From Owenia fusiformis (lineage: Eukaryota > Annelida > Polychaeta > Sabellida > Oweniidae), in the NCBI GenBank assembly GCA_903813345.2, contig CAIIXF020000012.1, forward strand, positions 16,796,020 through 16,860,019: a stretch of 64,000 nucleotides of DNA. The letters are read 5' to 3'. A program made the translations under genes and the position numbers. Of this stretch, positions 11,491 to 20,935 are shown one piece after another. The notes beneath the pieces are model-generated. The model did not search any database. It was not told the origin of the DNA and worked only from the letters and a program-made list of their open reading frames with translations. Within the stretch, counting starts at the first letter, position 1. Every line of letters begins with the position of its first letter.

Positions 11491-12077
11491 TTAGTCAATG
11501 TTTTTTAAAAGCGTATTCATGCAAGCCGTCGGTTGAATCACCATTGTCTGGAAGTAGCTTATCAAGCTTGCAAGGTTGCTTTCTCCCCAAGGGCTGCTAA
11601 TCCGTTTCAAGAGATTCGCAACTGTTAATTTCTTTTTAATATTCATCTGGCGTATGTCACGAAGCCTTTTGCTGAGGATTGATATAATTTTCATAGACGC
11701 TGCTCGGATAGGCTTTATGTCATGCTCCTCAATCTCTTCAACATTACTCACATCTATTGCTGTGTCTGTTAACACTGTCATGACTTGGTCAATCATTTCG
11801 GTTTCAATCTTTAATCTTTGCTTCCGTTCAACAAGAGTCGGAGATGCTTCGTAGCCATTTAAGTCTTCTTCCCCAAGGTATTTACCAAACCCATAAGCAA
11901 TTTTCTTGCCATCAAATGATAATTTGCAATCTTCCCCATTATGTGGTTCAGCAAAAGCATCCAAAGACTCAGAGAGTATCCCTGTTGTCTTAGTCGCTTC
12001 CCTCATTGATGCACCATCTTTGTTCAGAATCCTTTCCGAGGGCACGGCGAAATTTTTGTTAAAAACAGCAACATCAC
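11491..12077 (-). CDS. Terminal exon of an unidentified invertebrate gene
   Basis: A minus-strand frame of 195 codons (including the stop at 11491) begins right after an acceptor (TTTATCAG, AG at 12078-12079) with two bases of a split codon, that is, after a phase 1 intron. The protein has FAEPHNGEDCKLSFDGKKIA, then YGFGKYLGEEDLNGYEASPT with LVERKQRL, followed by a mostly helical region up to the C-terminus. The FDGKK...EASPT..ERKQRL part looks like a conserved domain of uncharacterised invertebrate proteins, but I cannot give a family name. Minus-strand exons at 39690-39837, 51501-51782 and 52019-52046 have compatible phases and may be the 5' part of this gene (inference). Confidence 0.65.
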
Positions 12078-12136
12078 CTGATAAATAAAAAATAAATATG
12101 ATAAATTAAAAATGAATTAATTAATTGAATGAATAT

Positions 12137-13797
12137 TGTCGCGCCGGGACGTTTCCAAGGAGTACCCTGTAACTCAACTTCAGGGAAAGGCCAGGGACGA
12201 TATAAGGGATCTTTGAGGTGTTGTATTTGGGTGCCGACCTGAGATAAGACCTGAGATGTAACTGCTCCCAGTAAACACACACCAATGTCCCTCAGAGTCT
12301 TCTCACCTCGGAGGAATCAGGGCTCCAGGAGTTTTGGTTCCGGAAGTGTAACCTCGTCTCTGGGAGTTCTCTTATCTCTATTAAACTGTCTCGTGGAAGG
12401 GGTCCAGGCACCGGGAGTATCTTTTGCTCGGGGAGTCGCCACTTCACAGGAGAAACCTCTTCTTTTGTACGAGACCCTAGCTATTGGAGTACCTTCCACT
12501 CCAGGAGTTGTCTCGTCTCAGGAGAAACCTCTGCTCCTGAACGCAACCCTGGCTATTGGGAGTCCCTTCTACACCGGGAGTCTTCTCGTCTCTATAATAA
12601 CTTCTACTCAACCTCTCTCACACTGTCTCTTGGAAGGAGTCCAGGCTCTGGAGTAACTTCTGCTCAATCAAAATGGTGAGATTAGACCAGAGCTGCCAAT
12701 TCTCGATCTTGGAGTACCTCAGTTCCGGGAGTGTAACCTTGGCTCCAATGAGAGTAAACCTTACAACCCAGGGATACCTTGGTTCCGGTAGTGTAACCTC
12801 AGTATCTAACTTCTGGAGGAGTCAAATCACCTCTGAGGATACGTCAAGTTCAGCAACTTGTATCAATTTCGGATCATCAATAACTCTGAGGAGGAGGAGC
12901 AACTCACAAATATCGATCAATAAACTGAGATTAGACGGAGCTGTATCCTCAACCCTTGGAGCAGATTCCACTCTAGAATAGATGGAGGAGTAAGCACTCT
13001 GAGCTAACAATCCTCAGAGCAGATATGGCTCTTAACTAGATGGAGAAGTAATCACTCGGAGCTGGCAATCCTCGGAGCAGATACAACTCTCGAATATCAA
13101 TCACAACTGAGATTAGACAGAGCTGTAATTACTCGGAGGAGGAATTACTTCTAAAAAATGACGTCACATCCGTAAAAATAAAGATGGCCGACCGCTAGGA
13201 ATTCTAGGAAGAAGAAATCAAAATGGCGGACAGCAATATGGCGTCAAACTCAATAATCAAATTGCCAACTCACCCAAAACTGGCTGTTATCTTCTTGTAT
13301 CTCGCACAGTCAAAAAAGAATGCAAAACGAATGCAAAACTGCAGCAAATAATCCAAATGACCTGTAGATTATCTAATATAGTTCTCAATTCACATCGAAC
13401 ACGCTCTCACATAAAATGATACAAACTGACGAGGTGTTTCCTCTGCAAAGTCTTGGTTTACTCTGATTTACAGGTCACGATCTCACGCTGAAGTCCAGAC
13501 ATCTCAGGTTGCATCATGGGAAAATACAACTTAAGTTGGCGGTAAATTTAAATGAAGCCATCTGATTGGTTGAGCTCTGTTGCTGAGTGCCTAATTATTC
13601 TAATTTATTCCAAGGCCGTCGGCTGATTCAGTAAACATCCAAGTGCCTACGTGAGATTCTGCATGTACACACTTTACTAAAGAAAATTCCAAATTACAGG
13701 GACGGAACATTGAATAAACATGAAACAACATAAAATCAAGTAAAATAAATGTTTCACAAGCCCTAGTACTACTCAGAGGGAATTAAAAATTCCCACA
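12137..13797. mobile_element. Possible solo LTR or other TG...CA element, 1661 bp
   Basis: The stretch begins TGTCGCGCCGGGACG and ends AATTCCCACA, and is flanked on both sides by ATAT (12133-12136 and 13798-13801). TG...CA ends with a 4-bp duplication fit a solo LTR of a Ty3/gypsy or BEL type element, though 1.66 kb is long. Inside are GC-richer degenerate repeats and open frames without motifs. It sits just upstream of the acceptor of the exon at 11491-12077, in the presumed intron. No internal domain or second LTR is present, so the call is tentative. Confidence 0.35.
12285..13140. repeat. Degenerate GAG/CTC-rich repeats
   Basis: Motifs such as CAGGAGAAACCTCT, CTGGGAGT/CCGGGAGT, GAGATTAGAC.GAGCTG and CTCGGAGCAGATA recur many times. 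A unit of about 72 bp is repeated at about 12450 and 12521 (CAGGAGAAACCTCT each time), and GAGATTAGAC recurs near 12680, 12927 and 13108. The composition differs sharply from the AT-rich surroundings. Open frames through it on the plus strand are low-complexity and are not called as genes. Confidence 0.6.
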
Positions 13798-13886
13798 ATA
13801 TGCATTAATGTAAAAATTGCAATGAGTATACTATAACTGATACAAATCTAATTTCCATTATAAATTAAAATATAGTGGAGTATATA

Positions 13887-14669
13887 CGAGGGTTGATCCA
13901 AAAGTTCTCCACCGTTTTATCTTAAAACATTATTTCTTGGTGAATTTTGTTCAAACTTGGTCAGGAGCAACATGTATATGATAGATTGATATTGTATCAA
14001 TATCGTTGAAAAAGTATAATATTAACTATGTCATTTGGTTACCATAGTAACAGGACAATGAGGTAAGCGGAGCTGAATAAAATCACTGTTTATCACAATT
14101 TATTGTCAAACAACGAGGTATTATTACAGAGTTTTAACTAGGGGTTTTAACATTAATGAAGGCTTTTATTTGATGCAATATCAATGGTCATTCTCCCTCA
14201 AAATAGTCCCCACCATGAGCTATGCATTTATTGCATCGTTTTATCCAATCATCGAACACATGTCGAAGTCCATTCTTAGCGACTAAATACACACTGGTGG
14301 TAAAAGCTTCAATCAGCGACTCATCTTCCTCAAAATGAATCCCACGGAGGGGCTTCTTAGCTTCAGGAAACATGTGGAAGTCACAGGGAGCTGTATCTGG
14401 GGAATATGGGGGATGCTTGACAAGTTCTGCTTGTAAATGCTCATGTATAACTTCTATTGTGATGTTAGCTCTATGGGCAGGGGCGTTGTCATGATGGAAG
14501 TAGAAGCCGTCTGCAATAAACTCTGGCCTCTTCTTCCTGATGGCATCAATTCAGATTCTTCCTTAGCAAATGAAACACATCAATTATGATACCTTAGTTC
14601 ATTTTCTAGTATCATGAATAGACCCACATACATGTACATGACATATTGTATAACTATGAAGGTACAAAG
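13887..14669 (-). pseudogene. Mariner transposase, C-terminal half and 3' terminal repeat (left of gypsy insertion)
   Basis: On the minus strand, a frame from about 14550 to 14188 encodes DAIRKKRPEFIADGFYFHHD, then NAPAHRA, HPPYSPDTAPCDFHMFP and the C-terminal DDWIKRCNKCIAHGGDYF. These are the second and third catalytic regions (HHDNAPAH; SPDTAPCDF, D,D34D type) of a mariner transposase. The left end CGAGGGTTGATCCAAAAG at 13887, preceded by TA, fits a mariner terminal repeat. The coding region is broken near 14555 by a frame problem and is interrupted at 14665-14669 by the gypsy insertion. The upstream part of the same element lies beyond the gypsy at 39120-39262. Confidence 0.85.
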
Positions 14670-14824
14670 TGTCATGTATTTCACTGATAAATACAGGGAG
14701 TTAAGAAATACAGAACGAGATACTTTTGGGCGGAAGTTAACTCATCTTTATTGACAGGCGCATGCGCCAAATCCACATGCAATAGTGAAAGTGAAACTAG
14801 AACAGGTAGCATAAAACCTTTACA
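14670..14824 (-). repeat. 3' LTR of the gypsy element
   Basis: 155 bp with TG...CA ends (TGTCATGTATTTCACTG to AAAACCTTTACA as written on the plus strand), matching 38866-39020 base for base as far as I can read. It contains the perfect 12-bp palindrome GGCGCATGCGCC at 14757-14768, a consensus NRF-1 binding site, and an ETS-like CGGAAGT at about 14731. The minus-strand bases just inside it, TATGGAGGAC, are a candidate polypurine tract. Confidence 0.95.
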
Positions 14825-15166
14825 GTCCTCCATACTAAATATAAAGTTATACTTTAAACAAGTTTACTTATACATACAACCTTTAAGAAAATAAAGTTTT
14901 GAATCATTCCAATGATTTGCAATATTTTGAACATGTGTTTTTCTTTTGCTCTCTGTAACTTTAAAGTCCTTAAAGATTATTTAAAGTTAAACAAATCTTT
15001 ACACTATACTAGTTTTCGCTAATATTCTCAAGAGTTCCTATAATTATAAACAAAGCTTATATAATGTCCATACATGTTGTTAACATGCAAACATGTATCA
15101 AGATAATTCTGATTTCCTATAATACACCATACACTAGAAATCAGAAAACAGTTTAGTCAGTTTTTG

Positions 15167-18100
15167 TTAAATATCAGTTAGAACTCTAGGTTTTCTGATG
15201 CGTAGAGGATATTTCCTTTCAACTGGTTTGGGTGATGAAATATCTAGCTTGCGTGGTGTAGATATGTTGGTATTCTGGGATTGAGCTGGTTTTGCTTTAT
15301 TAGAAATCCTTGGACTATCATGGGATTTCACTGGTGTAGATACTGGGTTCCTTGGGATATCTGACATTGAAACACTGGGTGGAAATGCTAATGTAGGGAC
15401 TTCCACAGGGGTGCATGGGGCTTCATATTCTGTGGGCTTGGGTTTATCAGAATATTGCCCTCCATGTAGCAGTTGATTAGCATGACGCCTCCATGTCATA
15501 CCAGGGGCTACTTCAATAACATGATTACGGGGACCCTCTGTTTCAATGACACGTCCAGGAAGCCATTTCTGTTTCCCTCTGTAGTCACGTGCAAGAACGT
15601 TATCACCAACATTAAAGCCAAGCCGTGGAATTGAGGGTTTTTGGGCTACTTGTTCACTCTGGGCCTTGACAACCTTTTCTTTCAGATTAGGGCGCGCAAT
15701 GTCCAATCTGGTTCTCAAAGATCTGCCAAACATCAAAGTTGCAGGTGACTGACCTGTAGTGGCATGTGGTGCATTTCTATAGGCTAACAAGAAACGCGCC
15801 AACTTTTGGGATAATGTGCCAGGTTCATCTGCCATGGCTTTTAGGGCTTTCTTAACAGTCTGAACAACCCTCTCTGCTTGACCATTACTAGATGGGTTAT
15901 TTGGAGCACTGTAGCGGTGTTTAATACCATTCTCCCTTACAAAGTTATTATATTCTTCTGAAGTGAATGATGCTGCATTATCAGAAACACTTTGTTGAGG
16001 CAAACCAAAGCGTGCATATGTATTACGTAACATATGAATGGTATGTGCAGAAGTAGATGTTTTGCAAGGTATCACTTCAGGCCACTTAGAGTGTGAGTCC
16101 ACTATGATGAAGAACATTGAATTTTGAAATGGCCCTGCATAGTCAAAGTGTACTCGTTGCCAGGGTTTCTCAGGCCACTCCCAGGGATGCAAAGGGGCTT
16201 TATGTGGAGCATTTGCCACTTGTATACATCCATTACATGTTTTAGCTACAGTCTCAATACAACAGTCTATATTTGGCCAGTATACGTACGATCTAGCCAT
16301 CATTTTCATTTTAACAATGCCTAAATGTCCTGTATGTAGCTCCTCCATAATCCGGTTTTGAAGTTTAGTTGGTATTACTACACGAATTCCCCACATAATG
16401 CACTGAGATTGAACAGTGAGTTCATCTCGCTTACGAAAGAACATATTCAACTCACTGTTATCATTATCTTTAGTATAAGTGTTCCATCCATGTTGAATGT
16501 ATCCTAATACTTGGGATAATATGGGGTCACGTGCTGTTTCCTTTGCGATAGTCTCACTAGAAACAGGGAGGGTATCCAATTGAGTGATATTGAATACTGA
16601 GGCAGAACACTTTGGTGATTGCTCATTGGGTAATGGTAATCTGGATAGCCAATCTGCATTACCATGATCCTTTGTATTGCGATATGTTATTTTGTAATCA
16701 AATCCCATAAGGAATATTGCCCATCGCTGGATACGGGCGGCTGCTAGAGCTGGAATTTCCTTGTTGGGGTGAAATATATATGTCAATGGCTTACAATCGG
16801 TCATCAGTTCAAAAGAACGCCCATATAAGAATTGGTAGAATCGCTTTATTCCCCATACGATACTCAAGGCTTCGCGTTCTATCTGGGCATAGTTCTGCTC
16901 TTCTTTAGTCAATGATCGAGATACATGCCATATGGGTCGTTCGGTACCATCGTCCATTATATGTGAGAGAACTGCTCCGATACCCTTAGGGCTGGCATCT
17001 GAAGCAAACACAACTGGCTTGTTCGGATCATAATACGTCAAACATTCATCTCGTGACAGTGCGGCTTTTACTTTGTCTAAAGCCTTCTGACAGTTTACAG
17101 TCCATTTGAATTCAATGTCTTTCTGTAACAATGCATTTAACGGGTGAAGCACGCTGCTCACATTGGGCACAAACTTTGCGTAATAGTTAATGCCGCCTAG
17201 TAATGATCTCAGCTCGGAGACGTTCTTCGGAGCTGGAGCATTCAATATCGCCTCGACTCTCTTCGGATTCTTATGCAGTCCGTCACTGTCGATAATGTGG
17301 CCCAAATATTCCACTGATTCGGCGAAGAATACACATTTGGTACGATTTACCCGTATTCCGGATTCCTCTAGACGCTGCAGAACTGCTTCTAAGTTTTCTA
17401 AATGTTCGTTATCATTCTTTCCCGTTATCAAAATGTCATTGAGATAGCACTGTGTTCCTTTGAGACCTTTTAACATCTGATCCATCGCTCGCTGGAAAAT
17501 TCTCGGAGCAACAGCCGATCCGTAATTGAGACGATTATACTGGAACAGTCCCTTATGCGTATTTATAACCATGTACTGTTTTGACGTCTCATCTAATTCA
17601 ATCTGCATATACGCATGCGATAAGTCAATTTTGGAGAATCGAGTACCACCAGCTAATGATGCATAGATATCTTGAATAGTAGGCATTGGATACTTGTCGC
17701 TCATATCCAAACACTTATTCAATGTCACTTTAAAGTCAGCACATATACGCACGGTATTGTCCTTCTTTGGTATGGGCACTATCGGTGTGGCCCATGCTGA
17801 TTTGGTTATTGGGCTTATAATCCCTTGCTTTTGCATACGTTCCAATTCCGTTTCCACTTTGGGTTTGAGACTATATGCTAAATTTCTATGTTTGAGAGAT
17901 ATAGGCGTGGATCCGGATTCAACACGGATATGAGCTTTCACACCTTTCATACATCCTAATTCATCCTTGAATAGATTATCATGTGTTTTGAGGAGGGTTT
18001 TTAATGTGGGGGACTCAGTATGGGGAGTATGGGTAGATACACTGGGCTTTGGGGCTTTATCAGGGATTTCTGCATTTGATGCACTGAGAATTTTCACTTG

Positions 18101-18832
18101 ATTTTCCCATTTATCCTTTCCAATAAGCTTTTCCATCCAATCTCTCCCAAATAAGGCGGGTGCCTTATGATTTACAATATACAGGGGAAGACTCGCTGAC
18201 TTGCCATTATATGTTACATCCATATTGGCGATTCCTATGGTGTCAAGCGGTTCCCCTGTGTAGGTAACCAATGATTTTTTTATTGGTTTTGGGGTAACAC
18301 TTGGAAATAACTGCTGAAATTGATCATTAGACATGACAGTACGACCACTGCCTGTATCTAATTCCATTTTGACACATTTTTGTGATATTAGGGGATTTAT
18401 CACTATGGGGGCCACAGATTGATCTCCAACTGAGTGTATTCCTATATAATATACTCCATAATCATCCTCATCTGATTCCGATTCGCTCTCCTCCGTTTTA
18501 TCGCGTAGATTCTTCACCGCCTTTTCATGTCGCTTTCCGCTGTGGCTTTTCTTCTTGCTTCCCATACAAGCTCTCGCTAAGTGCCCACTTTTTTTACATT
18601 TATGGCACGTCGCGGTTTTGTAGTAGCATTCCTCCGGGGAATGTTTACGTCCATTACAGCGGAAGCATTTCTTTGTAACCGGTTTTTTATCTGTGATTGG
18701 CTCAACTTTGTGTACACTTACTGATGGATTTGTCTCTTTTGTGTCACGAAATTCTGCAATATCTTTTTTGGCTGCTTCTAGACCTATAGCCAATTCAACT
18801 GCACGTTTAAATGTTAAATCTTTTTCAGTAAG
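15167..18832 (-). CDS. Gag C-terminus and Pol (protease, RT, RNase H, integrase) of the gypsy element
   Basis: This minus-strand frame (1221 codons plus stop) continues gag after the E1 insertion. In order it encodes two CCHC zinc knuckles (CFRCNGRKHSPEEC and CHKCKKSGHLARAC) and an aspartic protease (ELDTGSGRTVMS). Next come RT (PIPKKDNTVRICADF, FSKIDLSHAYMQIELD) and RNase H (ASDASPKGIGAVLS, QIEREALSIVWG, TDCKPL). Last is integrase, with the HHCC finger (LHTGHLGIVKMK to CNGC) and the D,D,E core (HFDYAGP, SDNAASF, NGQAERVVQ). The C-terminus lacks env. The RT active-site box reads YLND rather than YLDD, so the first catalytic Asp is Asn and this copy should not polymerise. The open frame runs on to 18880 because E1's end adds in-frame codons and an ATG. 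The architecture and short LTRs fit the Mag clade (inference). Confidence 0.95.
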   Translation of the reverse strand, partial: LTEKDLTFKRAVELAIGLEAAKKDIAEFRDTKETNPSVSVHKVEPITDKKPVTKKCFRCNGRKHSPEECYYKTATCHKCKKSGHLARACMGSKKKSHSGKRHEKAVKNLRDKTEESESESDEDDYGVYYIGIHSVGDQSVAPIVINPLISQKCVKMELDTGSGRTVMSNDQFQQLFPSVTPKPIKKSLVTYTGEPLDTIGIANMDVTYNGKSASLPLYIVNHKAPALFGRDWMEKLIGKDKWENQVKILSASNAEIPDKAPKPSVSTHTPHTESPTLKTLLKTHDNLFKDELGCMKGVKAHIRVESGSTPISLKHRNLAYSLKPKVETELERMQKQGIISPITKSAWATPIVPIPKKDNTVRICADFKVTLNKCLDMSDKYPMPTIQDIYASLAGGTRFSKIDLSHAYMQIELDETSKQYMVINTHKGLFQYNRLNYGSAVAPRIFQRAMDQMLKGLKGTQCYLNDILITGKNDNEHLENLEAVLQRLEESGIRVNRTKCVFFAESVEYLGHIIDSDGLHKNPKRVEAILNAPAPKNVSELRSLLGGINYYAKFVPNVSSVLHPLNALLQKDIEFKWTVNCQKALDKVKAALSRDECLTYYDPNKPVVFASDASPKGIGAVLSHIMDDGTERPIWHVSRSLTKEEQNYAQIEREALSIVWGIKRFYQFLYGRSFELMTDCKPLTYIFHPNKEIPALAAARIQRWAIFLMGFDYKITYRNTKDHGNADWLSRLPLPNEQSPKCSASVFNITQLDTLPVSSETIAKETARDPILSQVLGYIQHGWNTYTKDNDNSELNMFFRKRDELTVQSQCIMWGIRVVIPTKLQNRIMEELHTGHLGIVKMKMMARSYVYWPNIDCCIETVAKTCNGCIQVANAPHKAPLHPWEWPEKPWQRVHFDYAGPFQNSMFFIIVDSHSKWPEVIPCKTSTSAHTIHMLRNTYARFGLPQQSVSDNAASFTSEEYNNFVRENGIKHRYSAPNNPSSNGQAERVVQTVKKALKAMADEPGTLSQKLARFLLAYRNAPHATTGQSPATLMFGRSLRTRLDIARPNLKEKVVKAQSEQVAQKPSIPRLGFNVGDNVLARDYRGKQKWLPGRVIETEGPRNHVIEVAPGMTWRRHANQLLHGGQYSDKPKPTEYEAPCTPVEVPTLAFPPSVSMSDIPRNPVSTPVKSHDSPRISNKAKPAQSQNTNISTPRKLDISSPKPVERKYPLRIRKPRVLTDI

Positions 18833-18840
18833 TACAGTAC

Positions 18841-19030
18841 TCTCAGTAACAAAGCTCACACATCGCCATCCGCCGTACACTCATTCGGGAAGCGGGCGTA
18901 GTTCGTGCGCTGAGCGTTCGTTGGTCGCTCGCTATTCGCGCGCGATGCGGTCGTAGATCGCCAGCGCTCAATGCGCTGAGCGTCCGCTTCGCAGTCGTTC
19001 ACCACCAGCGCAGTTAATGAGCATGTAAGA
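18841..19030 (+). repeat. CpG-dense left subterminal block of E1
   Basis: After the terminus comes a GC-rich block with many CG dinucleotides and inverted motifs such as GCGCTGAGCG and CAGCGCTCAATGCGCTGAGCG-like repeats. A related motif (CGCTGAGCGTCCG, then GCAGTTAAGATCTCGGCCG) recurs further in at about 19331-19370. The same block is at 25305-25495 in E2 and 51065-51265 (reverse) in E3. It aligns loosely with the reverse complement of the right-end blocks, so the terminal inverted repeat is long but degenerate. Confidence 0.7.
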
Positions 19031-20483
19031 TCCGGCCGTAGAATTCAATGGAACATTGCAACATTAATAACTGTAATCATTTTAAACTAGAATTCCAAGG
19101 GAGAAATGCAATTTGAAAGAAGTTATTACTTTCAACGCATTATTCATTATTTTCTATTTTTATTTACCTTTTATAGCAATTCATAATTTGAAAGAAGTTA
19201 TTACTTTCAACGCATTATTCATCATTTTCTATTTTTATTTACCTTTTATAGTAATTCATAATTTGATTTGAAATATTTTAATGAAGCGAACGGTTCAATA
19301 AAAATCGCGTAAAGATGCCTAAAACATAACGCTGAGCGTCCGTTTAGCAGTTAAGATCTCGGCCGTTGAATGTAATATGAAACTAATATGATTTTTTTCA
19401 AGATAAAGAGAAAGTTTACTCTTGAATTGCTTTAAGAATACAGTAGGCGCTGCAAACGTCATGACATCTAATCAAAAGGGTCATCGTCACCAACGTGCAA
19501 AAGGCAATGTTTTTGCTATAAATCAGTGATCTACCGAAAAATAAATACTTATAAGGGACGTTATTATCACAAAACTAATGTTATTGCTTTCTTGTTAGTT
19601 TAATGTACATGTACACGTACCATACGAATGTACGTGTACACGTACCATACGAATGCGGTTGCCGTGAACGGGGAAGGGGGGGTGATACATACGATGGAAC
19701 AAATTCACGAATTCGTATTTTTTTTAAAAGGAACTCATTAACTCTGAAGAGTGAGATGGGAAAATTTGGAGTAATTATATGAAATAAAATGAAGTAACAT
19801 ATTATTATCATGTCTTTAGACACATTACTCCCCCCGTTCAATTTGTATAGGCCTATAACGCATGAAAACTTATTTTTAAAAGCAAGCAAGGACATTCATT
19901 TTGATGATCACTTTACTAACATGTATTTAAATCACAGGTCGTGTAGATCCCCGTGGCTTGATTTATAGCAAAAACATTGGCTTCAGACAGTGGGCGGAGC
20001 GGTCTCCCGATGTTTTCGTCCAGTACAGTTGTCAGAATTCCCGGGCGGAAAATACGCCCGGCAATACGTCTTTTAAAATCCAAATAGAGCTTTAATATAT
20101 GTTATGGTATTTTTGATCACATGGTACTGAATCGACCAATGAAATCACACGGTTTCTAGCAATGATACTAGGCTATTATTAACATTGGGTACGCTATTCC
20201 AGTGAGCGAAGCGGTCTTCCGACGGCAAGCGGCTGACATTCTGAACAGCCTATTCCATGACACGTACAATTCTAGGGTTTTCCCTTGGTCCCTAGTGATA
20301 TTTTTAGCTATAGGCGTAATGAGAGAATATACGAAAATTAAAAAAAGGGGAAAATAGGGCGGGCAATCCAAACTTGAATAAATGGTCCATGATCATTGAA
20401 TGGCGCTTTGAACTCATTGTTGCACCTTTAATATATGTTGTTTTTTATTATATGGTACTGTTAAATTGTACACGGTAATAACT

Positions 20484-20556
20484 GATGTTGAGGTGTCGAA
20501 GTTTGGAGATCCTCGCCTGTCACGCGGATGGTCCGGGTTCGAGTCCCAGTCTGACA
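20484..20556 (+). tRNA. tRNA-Asp-like sequence in E1 (probably pseudogene or SINE-derived)
   Basis: A 73-nt stretch contains a perfect B box GGTTCGAGTCC, an anticodon arm CTCGCCTGTCACGCGGA matching tRNA-Asp(GTC), a degenerate A-box region and a downstream T-run as RNA polymerase III terminator. The acceptor stem does not pair well, so it is probably not a functional tRNA but may still be a pol III promoter. Confidence 0.45.
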
Positions 20557-20660
20557 TTTTTTTCTTTTTTTAGTAAATGGTTGTGCTTTGATTTTACGCT
20601 TAAAATACATTTATAAATACGTTTACTTTATATTAAAGCATTTATTATCCCTTCAGTTGT

Positions 20661-20935
20661 ATGAAAATGAAAAATTATTTATGTTCTCATATTGCGTTTT
20701 GGTTAATGGCCAGCCTTTAACATTGGGTACGCTATTCCAGTGAAATCTATAATATGCAAATACAACTCCAGAAGACCGTAGAAGAGAACAGCAGGAAACT
20801 CGACCTTATCTTGAACCATTTTGAAATAAATGAAACTCCCAGAACAAGAACAACTTCTCCATCAGATGAAATATTTTCAGACACCTGCATTTGGAACGCA
20901 ACTATAGAACAATTTTACAAGGTCAGTGTGTCCTT
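20661..20935 (+). pseudogene. Broken copy of the E-family small ORF (E1)
   Basis: This matches the 111-codon ORF of E3 (49038-49373). Here codon 20 is a TAA stop (20718-20720), so only the part from the internal ATG at 20754 is open. The body keeps the coiled-coil-like region QLQKTVEENSRKLDLILNHF and the donor-like AAG/GTCAGT near 20921. A short deletion follows the donor. Confidence 0.45.

Noticed and set aside
12285-12981. Plus-strand frames of 123 and 102 codons
   Set aside because: They lie in degenerate GAG/CTC repeats and give low-complexity protein.
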